Numbered from the stretch's first letter, positions 1 through 6,517 are shown. The stretch is 11,924 bases of DNA from an uncultured Mailhella sp. (GCA_910577155.1 CAJTMS010000051.1:1-11924), one strand, 5' to 3'. Notes: generated from the sequence alone by a model not told the origin. Program-made: numbers and translations.

Positions 1-73
1 TTATCTCTGCTGTCGCTATCCGTAGAGCTCGTTCACTCGCTAACGGCTACCGCTCCCCCATACCCCCACAGTG
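1..73. other. GC-rich block at left edge, unknown nature
   Basis: This stretch is clearly richer in G and C than the AT-rich sequence after it. It contains nested inverted pairs (GTAG at 26-29 with CTAC at 51-54, enclosing CGTT with AACG) and a SacI-type palindrome GAGCTC. Plus-strand frame 1 is open from the first base to a TAA at 112-114, so it could be the last 37 codons of a gene that starts outside the window. The translation is not one I recognise and has a low-complexity look. A dispersed intergenic repeat or the end of a mobile element is equally possible. Nothing here decides between these. Confidence 0.25.
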
Positions 74-98
74 CTTGTTTTTCTTTCAGAAAAACAAG
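74..98. repeat. perfect 11-bp AT-rich hairpin
   Basis: CTTGTTTTTCT (74-84) is followed by a three-base loop and its exact reverse complement AGAAAAACAAG (88-98). On the plus strand no clean T tract follows, so it is a poor canonical terminator, but the arm itself is T-rich. It may end transcription from whatever lies to the left. The remaining bases to 185 are AT-rich and show no gene; a weak TTGC/GCAA stem followed by a T-rich stretch on the minus strand (about 150-175) might help terminate the hydrolase gene. Confidence 0.45.
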
Positions 99-185
99 AA
101 TATATGTTTTATAAGTGATTGATTATCAACCTCTTTTTATAACAAAGCAAAAAAATAAAAATATTGCAAATAGCAAAAGACACAA

Positions 186-1559
186 TTATTCAAAATGCGG
201 AATAAAGGCATAGGTCAGGGCAAATAAATTTTTTAAAATGCGTTCACGTTCAGCGTCACTGACACTTTTACACATTTCAACCAACATGTTAACGCCATAG
301 CACGGTGCCTGCGTTGACCATAAGTCAGCATCCTCCAATAAATAATAAGCGGCTTTTTCTTTTCCCAACTGCTCATAGAGGTCACGCGGCTGAATTTCCG
401 GAACATTAAAATAGTCCTTTTCAAGCCCTACTATACAAAATTTTAAATTTCCATCTTGTATTTTATCAATATCAAAAAACATAGTAAGCGCTGGAGAAAC
501 AAAAATAAATTGTTTAAACCGCGTATCAAAATACGTATATTGTGTAGCAAGGGGCGGCAAATACGGGACTAAAAAAGGCGGTTCATACACATAGGCGGAT
601 AAACCCGGATTATTCCTCTTCGACCACCTGACATGAAATTCCAAAATCTTCCGTACTTTTTCCAAAACTATTTCTTTAGAAGCAAAAGCATTATTAAAAA
701 AGAAATTTTCCTGATTTTTCATTTGAATAGAACGCTGCAAACCAAGGGAAAATTGCTCAACCTGTGCTTTTACGGGATTTTGGCAAAAAAGATTTTTATT
801 TAAATTGGTAATATCAAAAGTCCACAGATTTGTATTATCAGAGTTAGTATTTTCATAGTTATCACAATATGTTAACCAGCGTTCAGCAGAAAGTTCCGCC
901 CCTGCCAGCAATAGACCTGCCGTTCCGCCGCTGCCAAAGCCCATAAAACTAATCTTTGTTGTATCGATAAACTGCACAAAAGTTTTATCCTGCACAAGCA
1001 AATCTATGGCGAGAGAACACTGCTTAGCCCGCTGATAAAAAGACTTTGCAGAATAAAAAATCCGCATATTATGGGAATTATCCTCACTATGCATAGGCAC
1101 AGCGACAATATATCCACGCTTTACCAATAAATCCGCTAAGGTATGATAACTATAGCGCGTCAGACCCGAAGCATGGGAAATCACAAGCAAAGGAAATTTT
1201 TTATACGGCAAAGGCACTGCGTCAAGCTGAGCCTGCAATTCTTTTTTAGAAAGCTTATTTTTTGCAGCATTAGCCCGTATTTCTTCATGTTTTTGTAAAG
1301 CAGGCTTGGCGATTTTCTCATCGATAATGCGAAAAACAGGTGCATTTCTCGCCACATACATGTGGTATTCATCCATAACATAATCACGTTCTTCAACGCG
1401 CGTCGGATACCATATCCCCACATCAAGACGGATATTTTCCCTTGAATTCCAAGTAGATATTGAGCGATACCCCACATGCATTTCCTCTTTTGCAATACAA
1501 TTAAAAGAAAACGAAAGGGAAAAAATAAAAAATATAACCGGAAAAAAAATTTGACGCAT
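186..1559 (-). CDS. exported alpha/beta-hydrolase-like protein, probably lacking a catalytic triad
   Basis: A 457-residue protein resembling predicted dienelactone-hydrolase/PAF-acetylhydrolase-like proteins. The ATG at 1559 is preferred because AAGGA sits about six bases upstream and the protein then begins with a signal peptide (MRQ, then a hydrophobic Phe/Ile-rich core, likely cleaved after Ala23). An ATG 11 codons further upstream is in frame but would put a polar stretch before that signal. VISHASG (126-132) resembles the beta-strand/oxyanion segment of the fold. The nucleophile elbow reads GFGSGG (207-212), where related enzymes read GxSxGG: the nucleophile position is Gly209 and the serine is displaced to 210. 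Near the C-terminus IVGLEKD (Asp382) fits the acid position, but the expected His in the following loop aligns with Leu413 (ADLW). It is therefore likely a non-catalytic or altered family member in the periplasm. It stands alone on the minus strand. Family assignment is fairly safe; substrate is unknown. Confidence 0.75.
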   Translation of the reverse strand: MRQIFFPVIFFIFSLSFSFNCIAKEEMHVGYRSISTWNSRENIRLDVGIWYPTRVEERDYVMDEYHMYVARNAPVFRIIDEKIAKPALQKHEEIRANAAKNKLSKKELQAQLDAVPLPYKKFPLLVISHASGLTRYSYHTLADLLVKRGYIVAVPMHSEDNSHNMRIFYSAKSFYQRAKQCSLAIDLLVQDKTFVQFIDTTKISFMGFGSGGTAGLLLAGAELSAERWLTYCDNYENTNSDNTNLWTFDITNLNKNLFCQNPVKAQVEQFSLGLQRSIQMKNQENFFFNNAFASKEIVLEKVRKILEFHVRWSKRNNPGLSAYVYEPPFLVPYLPPLATQYTYFDTRFKQFIFVSPALTMFFDIDKIQDGNLKFCIVGLEKDYFNVPEIQPRDLYEQLGKEKAAYYLLEDADLWSTQAPCYGVNMLVEMCKSVSDAERERILKNLFALTYAFIPHFE

Positions 1560-1643
1560 ACCTGTTCCTTTACTCGGAAAATAATTTACCAAAAAGTTGT
1601 CTTCTTTTCAATCGGCAAAATGCAACTTTTAAAAATGTTTTGC

Positions 1644-1672
1644 TTGACTTCTTTACAAAGATAGCCTATTAA
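1644..1672 (+). promoter_or_regulatory. sigma-70-type promoter of the rpsF operon
   Basis: TTGACT (1644-1649) and TATTAA (1667-1672) are separated by 17 bases, the ideal spacing for the main sigma factor. Transcription would begin near 1680, giving a leader of about 50 bases before rpsF. It is the only strong promoter-like pair in the gap between the divergent hydrolase gene and rpsF. Confidence 0.65.
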
Positions 1673-1686
1673 TACCCCTCGACCTT

Positions 1687-1706
1687 GCCTTTACTACGCT
1701 AAAGGC
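1687..1706 (+). promoter_or_regulatory. leader hairpin ahead of rpsF
   Basis: GCCTTTA (1687-1693) pairs perfectly with TAAAGGC (1700-1706) around a six-base loop, just downstream of the predicted start of transcription and 22 bases before the rpsF start codon. In several bacteria the S6:S18 complex binds its own mRNA leader to repress the operon; this stem is positioned where such a site would be, but I do not see that motif's conserved core clearly, so the role is inference. Confidence 0.35.
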
Positions 1707-1728
1707 CATAGACCAAAAGGAGATTACT

Positions 1729-2034
1729 ATGCGTAAGATGGAAACTCTCGTGCTTTTCTCACCGGAAATGACTGTAGAAATGCGCGAACAAACCATTGCT
1801 GCTCTCAGCGAAGTAATTGACCGTGAAGGCGGTAAACTTCTTGCTGTAGACCAATGGGGAATGAAAGACTTAGCGTACCCGGTACGCAAGCAAATGCGTG
1901 GATTTTATGTTCGTTTTGAATATAATGCACCTAATCAGCTTGTTGCAGAACTTGAACGTATTATCCGTATCCAAGACGATATTTTTAAATTCATTACTGT
2001 TCGCTTAAGCGACAATGCAGAGGAGGTTGCATAA
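1729..2034 (+). CDS. rpsF: 30S ribosomal protein bS6
   Basis: A 101-residue bS6, a normal length for the family. It forms a heterodimer with bS18 and binds the central domain of 16S rRNA on the small-subunit platform. The sequence has the typical YETxxLxxP-like opening (METLVLFSPEM), the central WGMKDLAYPVRK segment and the FYVRFEY strand, ending in RIIRIQDDIFKFITVRL. AAGGAG lies about seven bases before the ATG. The stop codon overlaps the start of rpsR (TAATG), a sign of translational coupling between the two partner proteins. First gene of the rpsF-rpsR-rplI operon. Confidence 0.97.
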   Translation: MRKMETLVLFSPEMTVEMREQTIAALSEVIDREGGKLLAVDQWGMKDLAYPVRKQMRGFYVRFEYNAPNQLVAELERIIRIQDDIFKFITVRLSDNAEEVA

Positions 2035-2297
2035 TGGCTTTCCGTAAAAAATTTGCTCCTCGCCGCAAATTCTGCCGTTTCTGTGCCGATAAGGATCTTC
2101 CGCTCGATTACAAACGCCCGGATATTTTGCGTGATTTTATTACTGAACGCGGTAAAATTGTAGCTCGCCGTATTACCGGTACTTGTGCAAAACACCAACG
2201 TCAACTCACAACCGAAATTAAACGTGCTCGTCAAATGGCACTTCTTTTCTACACCACTGCTCATTCCAGTGATGTGAAAAAGAAAACCAATATATAA
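2034..2297 (+). CDS. rpsR: 30S ribosomal protein bS18 (cysteine-containing form)
   Basis: An 87-residue bS18, the partner of bS6 on the 30S platform. It keeps a full set of zinc-ligand candidates: CRFC at residues 14-17 and CAKH at 51-54, so this is the zinc-binding (C+) version, not the cysteine-free paralogue some genomes carry. The segment from LDYKRPDILRDF through GKIVARRITGT is diagnostic. Its ATG shares one base with the rpsF stop codon; a strong AGGAGG-type site lies inside the end of rpsF. The C-terminus runs about ten polar residues past the conserved RQMALLFYT. Confidence 0.96.
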   Translation: MAFRKKFAPRRKFCRFCADKDLPLDYKRPDILRDFITERGKIVARRITGTCAKHQRQLTTEIKRARQMALLFYTTAHSSDVKKKTNI

Positions 2298-2314
2298 GGT
2301 AAGGAGAGTAAGAT

Positions 2315-2800
2315 ATGAAAGTTATTCTTCGCGCCGATATTGAAAATTTGGGACACTTGGGTGACGTTGTAGAAGTAAAACCCGGTTACGGACGCAACTA
2401 CCTCATTCCTCAAGACTTGGCTATGCTTGCAACTCCTGCAAATCTCCATGCTTTTGAACTTGAAAGAAAGAAACTTCAAGCCCGCATGGACGAAATCCGT
2501 GCAGCAGCTTCTGCTATTGCCGAAAAACTCCAAGACTTCGTTCTTACCATTGCCATGCGTGTTGGTGAAAACGACAAACTTTACGGTTCTGTCACCACAT
2601 CTATGATTGGTGAGCTCTTGGGTCAGGAAGGTATTGAAATCGACCGCCATACTATCTTGCTTGACGGCGCTATCCGTACCCTTGGTGAACACACTGTACG
2701 TGCAAGACTGCATGCAGACGTTGTCCCTACCTTTGTTGTGAAAGTGATCTCTGAAGATAAATCACACTTGGGTGAAGAAGCTCCTGCTGACGCAGAATAA
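2315..2800 (+). CDS. rplI: 50S ribosomal protein bL9
   Basis: A 161-residue bL9, which binds domain V of 23S rRNA near the base of the L1 stalk with an elongated two-domain shape. The N-terminal domain shows MKVILRADIENLG, the basic PGYGRNYLIP loop and the start of the long connecting helix (about residues 41-75); the C-terminal domain contains KLYGSVTT and the closing VVKVISE strand. It is about ten residues longer than many relatives because of an acidic, Ala-rich tail (EEAPADAE). AAGGAGAG lies upstream of the ATG. Last gene of the operon, followed 19 bases later by a terminator. Confidence 0.97.
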   Translation: MKVILRADIENLGHLGDVVEVKPGYGRNYLIPQDLAMLATPANLHAFELERKKLQARMDEIRAAASAIAEKLQDFVLTIAMRVGENDKLYGSVTTSMIGELLGQEGIEIDRHTILLDGAIRTLGEHTVRARLHADVVPTFVVKVISEDKSHLGEEAPADAE

Positions 2801-2819
2801 GCTTAGCCGGCATATTATG

Positions 2820-2850
2820 AAAAAGTCCGCTTTATAAGTGGACTTTTTTT
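2820..2850 (+). terminator. intrinsic terminator of rpsF-rpsR-rplI
   Basis: AAAAAGTCCGCTT (2820-2832) pairs with AAGTGGACTTTTT (2836-2848) around a TAT loop, with one G-T pair, and the stem runs straight into seven T residues. This is a textbook Rho-independent terminator. The A-rich left arm could also let it work in the reverse direction. Confidence 0.9.
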
Positions 2851-2896
2851 ATATCTTTTTCACAACTGCTGCCTATAACAATACCTACCATAAAAA

Positions 2897-3295
2897 ATGA
2901 ACAGCAAAAAAATTATTAACGTTGTTGCAGGATTTATATACGAAAACAATAAATTTTTAATTTGTCAGCGTCCTGCGGGAAAAGCACGTGCATTGCTCTG
3001 GGAATTTGCCGGAGGAAAAGTGGAGGAGGGCGAAAGCCATGCGGAAGCCCTCAAACGTGAATTTATGGAAGAACTGGCTGTTAAAATCAGTGTTGACAGT
3101 TTATTCTACAGCCACTCCCATGAATATGAGGATATTATTGTCAATCTCTTTATTTATCATGCAAAAATAATCCAAGGTACTATCCGGAAACTGGAACATA
3201 AAGAGATAAAATGGATTAGATCCCATGAAATTGACAACTACAATTTCTGCCCTGCTGATGAAGAAGTTTTAGAAATTATAAAACAAAATTATTAG
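2897..3295 (+). CDS. Nudix hydrolase, MutT-like (8-oxo-dGTP diphosphatase candidate)
   Basis: A 132-residue single-domain Nudix protein, the size of MutT. Such enzymes hydrolyse nucleoside triphosphates to monophosphates with magnesium, MutT itself removing 8-oxo-dGTP. The Nudix box covers residues 40-62: G, five residues, E, seven residues, then REFMEELAV. All acidic metal ligands and the Arg are present, but the near-invariant Gly of the box end (EExGU) is Ala here. CQRPAGKARALLWEFAGGK matches the substrate-pocket region of MutT. An in-frame TAA sits directly before the ATG, so this is the earliest possible start, yet no Shine-Dalgarno is visible. TATAAC at 2874-2879 could serve as a -10 element, giving a very short leader. 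It lies between the rplI terminator and the minus-strand MATE region. MutT-type specificity is likely but not proven; other (d)NTPs are possible. Confidence 0.85.
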   Translation: MNSKKIINVVAGFIYENNKFLICQRPAGKARALLWEFAGGKVEEGESHAEALKREFMEELAVKISVDSLFYSHSHEYEDIIVNLFIYHAKIIQGTIRKLEHKEIKWIRSHEIDNYNFCPADEEVLEIIKQNY

Positions 3296-3304
3296 GAAAG
3301 CTTT

Positions 3305-3454
3305 TTATCTGCGCTCATAACCGTCTTCGATTATTCAATTATACGTTACTGTCTTTACCAAACGCAGCTTTATTCCATTCTTTATTTCATCAAAAAACTT
3401 TACCCCTCCGCCCGAAATAATGGGGATTATGGCAAGATGAAATATATCAGTGTA
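3305..3454 (-). pseudogene. remnant of a dihydrofolate-reductase-family (RibD C-terminal-like) gene
   Basis: Reading the minus strand from 3454 gives YTDIFHLAIIPIISGGGVKF, then FDEIKNGIKLRLVKTVTYN, a TGA stop at 3337-3335, then IIEDGYERR and TAA at 3307-3305. This matches the C-terminal end of small DHFR-fold proteins of the YyaP/YwjB kind, where a 'DEfhLtiiPvilGgGi.lF' segment and a 'TYNGIVELHYEK'-like ending are typical. The TGA falls where Gly is expected and is one base from GGA. An in-frame TAA lies immediately upstream (3457-3455) and the MATE gene stops at 3463, so the front three quarters of the gene is gone. No start or ribosome site remains. Seen directly: the reading frame and stops. 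Family assignment is from memory of the motif. Confidence 0.65.
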
Positions 3455-3462
3455 TTAATCAA

Positions 3463-4818
3463 TTAATCATTATGAATAAGGCTTTTCTTTGCCCATTTCT
3501 GGCTTGCCCAGTGCCTCCAAAGGAAAATCGCCCGCAAACTTTCATCAAGGGCAAAACATACCCACATGCCGATAAGCCCATAGCCAAGCAGCAAGCCAAA
3601 GAAATAGGAACCAAAAGTTGCCACGACCCAAATCACGATTAATCCGACAAAAAACGCATATTCAGGATTACCGACAGCACTGAGCATACGCCCGCCAAGA
3701 ATATTCACCGCTCTGCCCACTTCAAGGACAACATCAATCCATAAAATAACCAAGCATAATTCTATAATCGATGTATTTGTTGTCAGCAAAGGAATAACCC
3801 AAGGTCCGCCTAAAGCCAGACAAAAGGACAGAAGCACAGAAACAGAAATAGCAATTTTTAAACTGAACTGCCCCACCCGCAGTGCTGCGTCTTTGCGCTT
3901 TCTTCCCACCAATTGCCCAACTATAATAGCGGAAGCCTGCCCCAACGAAAGGGAAAAAAGAAAAATAAAGGTAATAATATTAACAAGATAGGTTCTTGCC
4001 GCCAAAGCCTCTGTACCCAGCTTATTGATAAGATAGACAATGACAGTTTGAGAAAGGCTGTAGGAGAACATTTCTCCTGCACCGGGCAAACCAATTTTCA
4101 TAATTTTCCGCAGCTTGTCACCGGGAAAGGGAAACATGGTTTTAAAAATGGATTCCCGCACCCGCTGCCGTTTAATGGCATAAAAAAGCAAACTGCATGC
4201 TACAAAACGGCTTATAACCGTCGAAATGGCAGCTCCTTGCACCCCGAGAGCCGGAAAACCGAATTTCCCAAAAATTAACGCATAGTTGCCAAAAATATTC
4301 AGTATATTCGCCACCAAGGATACATACATAGGATAACGTGCCAAATTGCAGCTTCGCATAATCCCTGAATAGGTCATATTCATACAGGTAAGAATGGAAA
4401 GTCCGCCCACTATTTCAAAATAAATAACGGCATTATCAACAAGTTCTTCTTTTGCATCCAAAAAATCTACCAGTTCAGGGCTAAAAAATGTAAAGAAAAT
4501 TCCAATAACAATTCCCATGACTATGTTATAAGCAACTGCCGCAGAAATTGTCTGCGTAAAGCTCTTTTCATCTCTTGCCCCAATATATTGGGAACAAACA
4601 ACGGTGACACCCATAACCCCAATCATAAAAACCATATTCACAAGCATGAGAATTTGGTTTGCAAGCCCGACAGACGCAACAGCATTGTCAGAAATGCGGC
4701 TCAGCATAAAGACGTCAACAAAGCCCACAAGCATAATCAGCAATGTTTCAACAAAAATCGGTCCTGTTAGGGAAACCAATTGTCTTCGTATATCAAGTCG
4801 TTGCACCATTGTCAGCAT
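3463..4818 (-). CDS. MATE-family multidrug efflux transporter
   Basis: A 451-residue, very hydrophobic protein with about twelve membrane segments in two homologous halves, the architecture and length of NorM-type MATE exporters, which extrude cationic drugs or metabolites in exchange for Na+ or H+ across the inner membrane. Family marks include SLTGPIFVETLLIMLVGFVD near the N-terminus, GVTVVCSQYIGAR in helix 2-3, ALGVQGAAISTVISR in the middle, IGLPGAGEMFSYSLSQ opening the second half and SLGQASAIIVGQLVGRKR, the repeat of the first-half GA-R motif. The ATG at 4818 has AAAGAGG seven bases upstream; an ATG three codons later is possible. The promoter at 4844-4871 carries a dyad that suggests a repressor. 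Substrate cannot be told from sequence. The gene runs convergently towards the Nudix gene, with a dead DHFR-family tail in between. Confidence 0.92.
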   Translation of the reverse strand: MLTMVQRLDIRRQLVSLTGPIFVETLLIMLVGFVDVFMLSRISDNAVASVGLANQILMLVNMVFMIGVMGVTVVCSQYIGARDEKSFTQTISAAVAYNIVMGIVIGIFFTFFSPELVDFLDAKEELVDNAVIYFEIVGGLSILTCMNMTYSGIMRSCNLARYPMYVSLVANILNIFGNYALIFGKFGFPALGVQGAAISTVISRFVACSLLFYAIKRQRVRESIFKTMFPFPGDKLRKIMKIGLPGAGEMFSYSLSQTVIVYLINKLGTEALAARTYLVNIITFIFLFSLSLGQASAIIVGQLVGRKRKDAALRVGQFSLKIAISVSVLLSFCLALGGPWVIPLLTTNTSIIELCLVILWIDVVLEVGRAVNILGGRMLSAVGNPEYAFFVGLIVIWVVATFGSYFFGLLLGYGLIGMWVCFALDESLRAIFLWRHWASQKWAKKSLIHND

Positions 4819-4843
4819 AACAAAACCTCTTTATCTTCTTCTG

Positions 4844-4871
4844 TTAATAATGCAATACTATTGATTGTCAA
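4844..4871 (-). promoter_or_regulatory. promoter of the MATE gene
   Basis: On the minus strand a perfect TTGACA (4871-4866) and TATTAA (4849-4844) are 16 bases apart; the -10 matches that of the rpsF promoter. The ATG follows about 25 bases after the -10. Confidence 0.65.
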
Positions 4872-4874
4872 TAG
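4858..4874. promoter_or_regulatory. candidate operator dyad over the MATE -35 box
   Basis: CTATTGA (4858-4864), three bases, then its exact reverse complement TCAATAG (4868-4874). The dyad covers the -35 element of the MATE promoter, so a bound protein would block RNA polymerase. Size and symmetry fit a helix-turn-helix dimer such as a TetR or MarR regulator, but no regulator gene is adjacent. The rest of the gap from 4875 to 4990 is AT-rich with no gene; CAAGTAA (4958-4964) and TTACTTG (4989-4995) form a loose inverted repeat there. Confidence 0.4.
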
Positions 4875-4992
4875 AATAGTCATCATGCAGCATAGGGATA
4901 GCGGATAAAAACTTATCTTGCAAAAAGCACGGAATTTCACAAAAAAACATTTTCTTTCAAGTAACTGATAAATTTTTTTCAATAAAAATTAC

Positions 4993-5020
4993 TTGCAAAA
5001 TCTATCATAATGTATTAAAT
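4993..5020 (+). promoter_or_regulatory. probable promoter of tRNA-Leu (and perhaps tig)
   Basis: TTGCAA (4993-4998) is followed after 16 bases by TTAAAT (5015-5020), within the AT-rich TATTAAAT. Transcription would begin about 14 bases before the tRNA. The -10 match is only fair and alternatives overlap (CATAAT at 5006-5011). Confidence 0.35.
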
Positions 5021-5040
5021 AATCCTTTACGTTTTTTTAT

Positions 5041-5125
5041 GCGAGAGTGGCGGAATTGGTAAACGCACTAGACTTAGGATCTAGCGGAATATTCCTTAAG
5101 AGTTCGAGTCTCTTCTCTCGTACCA
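5041..5125 (+). tRNA. tRNA-Leu, anticodon TAG
   Basis: An 85-base class II tRNA. The acceptor GCGAGAG (5041-5047) pairs with CTCTCGT (5115-5121), followed by A and an encoded CCA. The anticodon stem CTAGA/TCTAG encloses the loop CTTAGGA with anticodon TAG, reading CUA and other CUN leucine codons. The long variable arm GGAATATTCC is characteristic of leucine tRNAs, and the T arm is AAGAG-TTCGAGT-CTCTT. No terminator follows before tig, so read-through into tig and later processing are plausible. Confidence 0.97.
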
Positions 5126-5132
5126 ATAAATT

Positions 5133-5177
5133 CTTTGACCGGTCGAAGGCTCCAAAGAGTGCCACCTCTTCCGGCAC
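5133..5177 (+). repeat. two dyads in the tRNA-Leu/tig spacer
   Basis: A 16-base near-perfect palindrome CTTTGACCGGTCGAAG (5133-5148, one G-T pair) is followed by a second small hairpin, GTGCC (5159-5163) with GGCAC (5173-5177). Neither is followed by a T tract. They lie directly downstream of the tRNA 3' end and upstream of the tig ribosome site, so they may be leader structure or a processing region. Confidence 0.4.
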
Positions 5178-5197
5178 ATCATATAAGGAGTCATACA

Positions 5198-6508
5198 ATG
5201 TCCCACACGACTGAAAACGTATCCCAAACAAAACGCAAAATTTCTGTAACCATTGAAGCAAGTGATGTTAACAAAGCTATTGACAGCACTATTCGTGAAT
5301 ATGGCAAAAATTTGAACATCAATGGTTTCCGCAAAGGAAAAGTACCTGCTTCCGTTATTGAAAAAAGGTATACTGATGACGTTTACAATTACGCGACTGA
5401 AAATCTTATCAATACCAATATCAACAAAATTCTTGATGAAGAAAAAATCCGTCCTATCAGCCGTGTAAATCTTGAAGATAAAGAAAACACTCAAAAACTG
5501 GAACGCAATAAAGATTTTTCTTTTACCTGTTCCTTTGAAATTCTCCCGGAAATTGAACTTCCAAAAGATTTTTCCGAATACAGTGTAAAAGTTGAATCTG
5601 ACGAAGTAAGCCCTGAAGAGCTTGAAAAGTTTACCACACAGGTTCGCCGCAGCATGGCTACCTTGGAAGACGTCAACGAAGACAGAAAACCAATGGACGG
5701 TGATGTTCTCTTGGTTGATGTTGAAGGAAGCTATGAAGGAAAGCCTGTTGCCGGCATGGGAGCACAAAACTTCCTGATGCAGATCTCTGATGAAAAAGAC
5801 AACACCAACAAAGAAATTGATAAACTTGTCCGTACGGCAAGTGTTGGTGAGGAAGTGAGCGGCACAATGGTTTGCCCTGATGATTATGCTGACAAAACTA
5901 TGCGCGGCAAAACCATTGACGTAAAAATTAAACTCCATAAAATCCACAAACAAATCCTTCCCGAACTTAACGAAGAATTTGCAAAAAAAGTTGGCTTCAA
6001 AGACATCGATACCTTGAAACAAATGATTGAAGCACAAGTAAAGCAAACTAAATCAGCACAAGTGAGAAGCAAGGCTCAGCACGAACTTTTGGACAGTATC
6101 ACGGAAAAATATGACTATGAACTGCCTGAAAGCATGGTACAAAGCGCCCTTTCCAATTACATGATGGAAGCAAGAAACCATTTGGGTCAGCAAAACATGG
6201 ATCCTGAAGAAATGCTCAAAGCCATGGCTTCTTTGAAAGAAGACGGTGAGGAAATTGCAAAGCGTCAGACCAAAGCCCATGTATTCCTTCTTAGCCTTGC
6301 CTTCCGTGAAAACATTACGGTTACCGGTCAGGAAGTGGATATGTATATTCGTCAGCTTGCTATGGAAACCCGCCAGCAATACGAACAAGTGCGTGACCAT
6401 GTTCTTCAATCCGGCATGGTAACCGATATTCAAGAACGAATTATGGCAGGCAAAGCCCTTGATTTAATTTTTGACCAAGCTAAGCACGAAGAAGTAAAAG
6501 CTGATTAA
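5198..6508 (+). CDS. tig: trigger factor, ribosome-associated chaperone
   Basis: A 436-residue trigger factor, the usual length. It sits at the ribosomal exit tunnel on uL23, shields nascent chains and can isomerise prolyl bonds. The N-terminal ribosome-binding domain (about 1-110) carries the signature GFRKGKVP at residues 43-50. A FKBP-like prolyl isomerase domain follows (about 150-245, from the GDVLLVDVEGSYEGK region), and the helical C-terminal chaperone arms take up the rest (PELNEEFAKKVGF onwards). The ATG at 5198 is chosen because AAGGAG lies seven bases upstream; an in-frame TTG at 5135 would add 21 unrelated residues crossing the spacer dyads. It leads the tig-clpP-clpX-lon proteostasis cluster and is separated from clpP by 138 bases containing two hairpins. 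Confidence 0.96.
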   Translation: MSHTTENVSQTKRKISVTIEASDVNKAIDSTIREYGKNLNINGFRKGKVPASVIEKRYTDDVYNYATENLINTNINKILDEEKIRPISRVNLEDKENTQKLERNKDFSFTCSFEILPEIELPKDFSEYSVKVESDEVSPEELEKFTTQVRRSMATLEDVNEDRKPMDGDVLLVDVEGSYEGKPVAGMGAQNFLMQISDEKDNTNKEIDKLVRTASVGEEVSGTMVCPDDYADKTMRGKTIDVKIKLHKIHKQILPELNEEFAKKVGFKDIDTLKQMIEAQVKQTKSAQVRSKAQHELLDSITEKYDYELPESMVQSALSNYMMEARNHLGQQNMDPEEMLKAMASLKEDGEEIAKRQTKAHVFLLSLAFRENITVTGQEVDMYIRQLAMETRQQYEQVRDHVLQSGMVTDIQERIMAGKALDLIFDQAKHEEVKAD

Positions 6509-6517
6509 GAATTACTT

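Noticed and set aside
119..129. TTGATTATCAA palindrome similar to a Fur-box core
   Set aside because: Too short, lies at the 3' end of the minus-strand gene with no promoter next to it, and AT-rich DNA gives such matches by chance.
1560..1592. Upstream ATG adding 11 residues to the hydrolase-like protein
   Set aside because: The ATG at 1559 has a better ribosome site and gives a normal signal peptide at the N-terminus.
2261..2713. Minus-strand open frame opposite rplI
   Set aside because: Shadow of a clear ribosomal protein gene; no independent coding evidence.
4958..4995. CAAGTAA / TTACTTG inverted repeat before the tRNA
   Set aside because: The arms are short, far apart and AT-rich; no T tract or gene end makes it a terminator, and it may be chance.
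5135..5197. In-frame upstream extension of tig from a TTG codon
   Set aside because: The 21 added residues do not resemble trigger factor, cross the spacer dyads, and the ATG at 5198 has a strong ribosome site.
5096..6046. Long minus-strand open frame of 316 codons opposite tig
   Set aside because: It is antisense to a certain trigger factor gene, is rich in Phe and lacks a ribosome site or family motif; it follows from tig codon bias.
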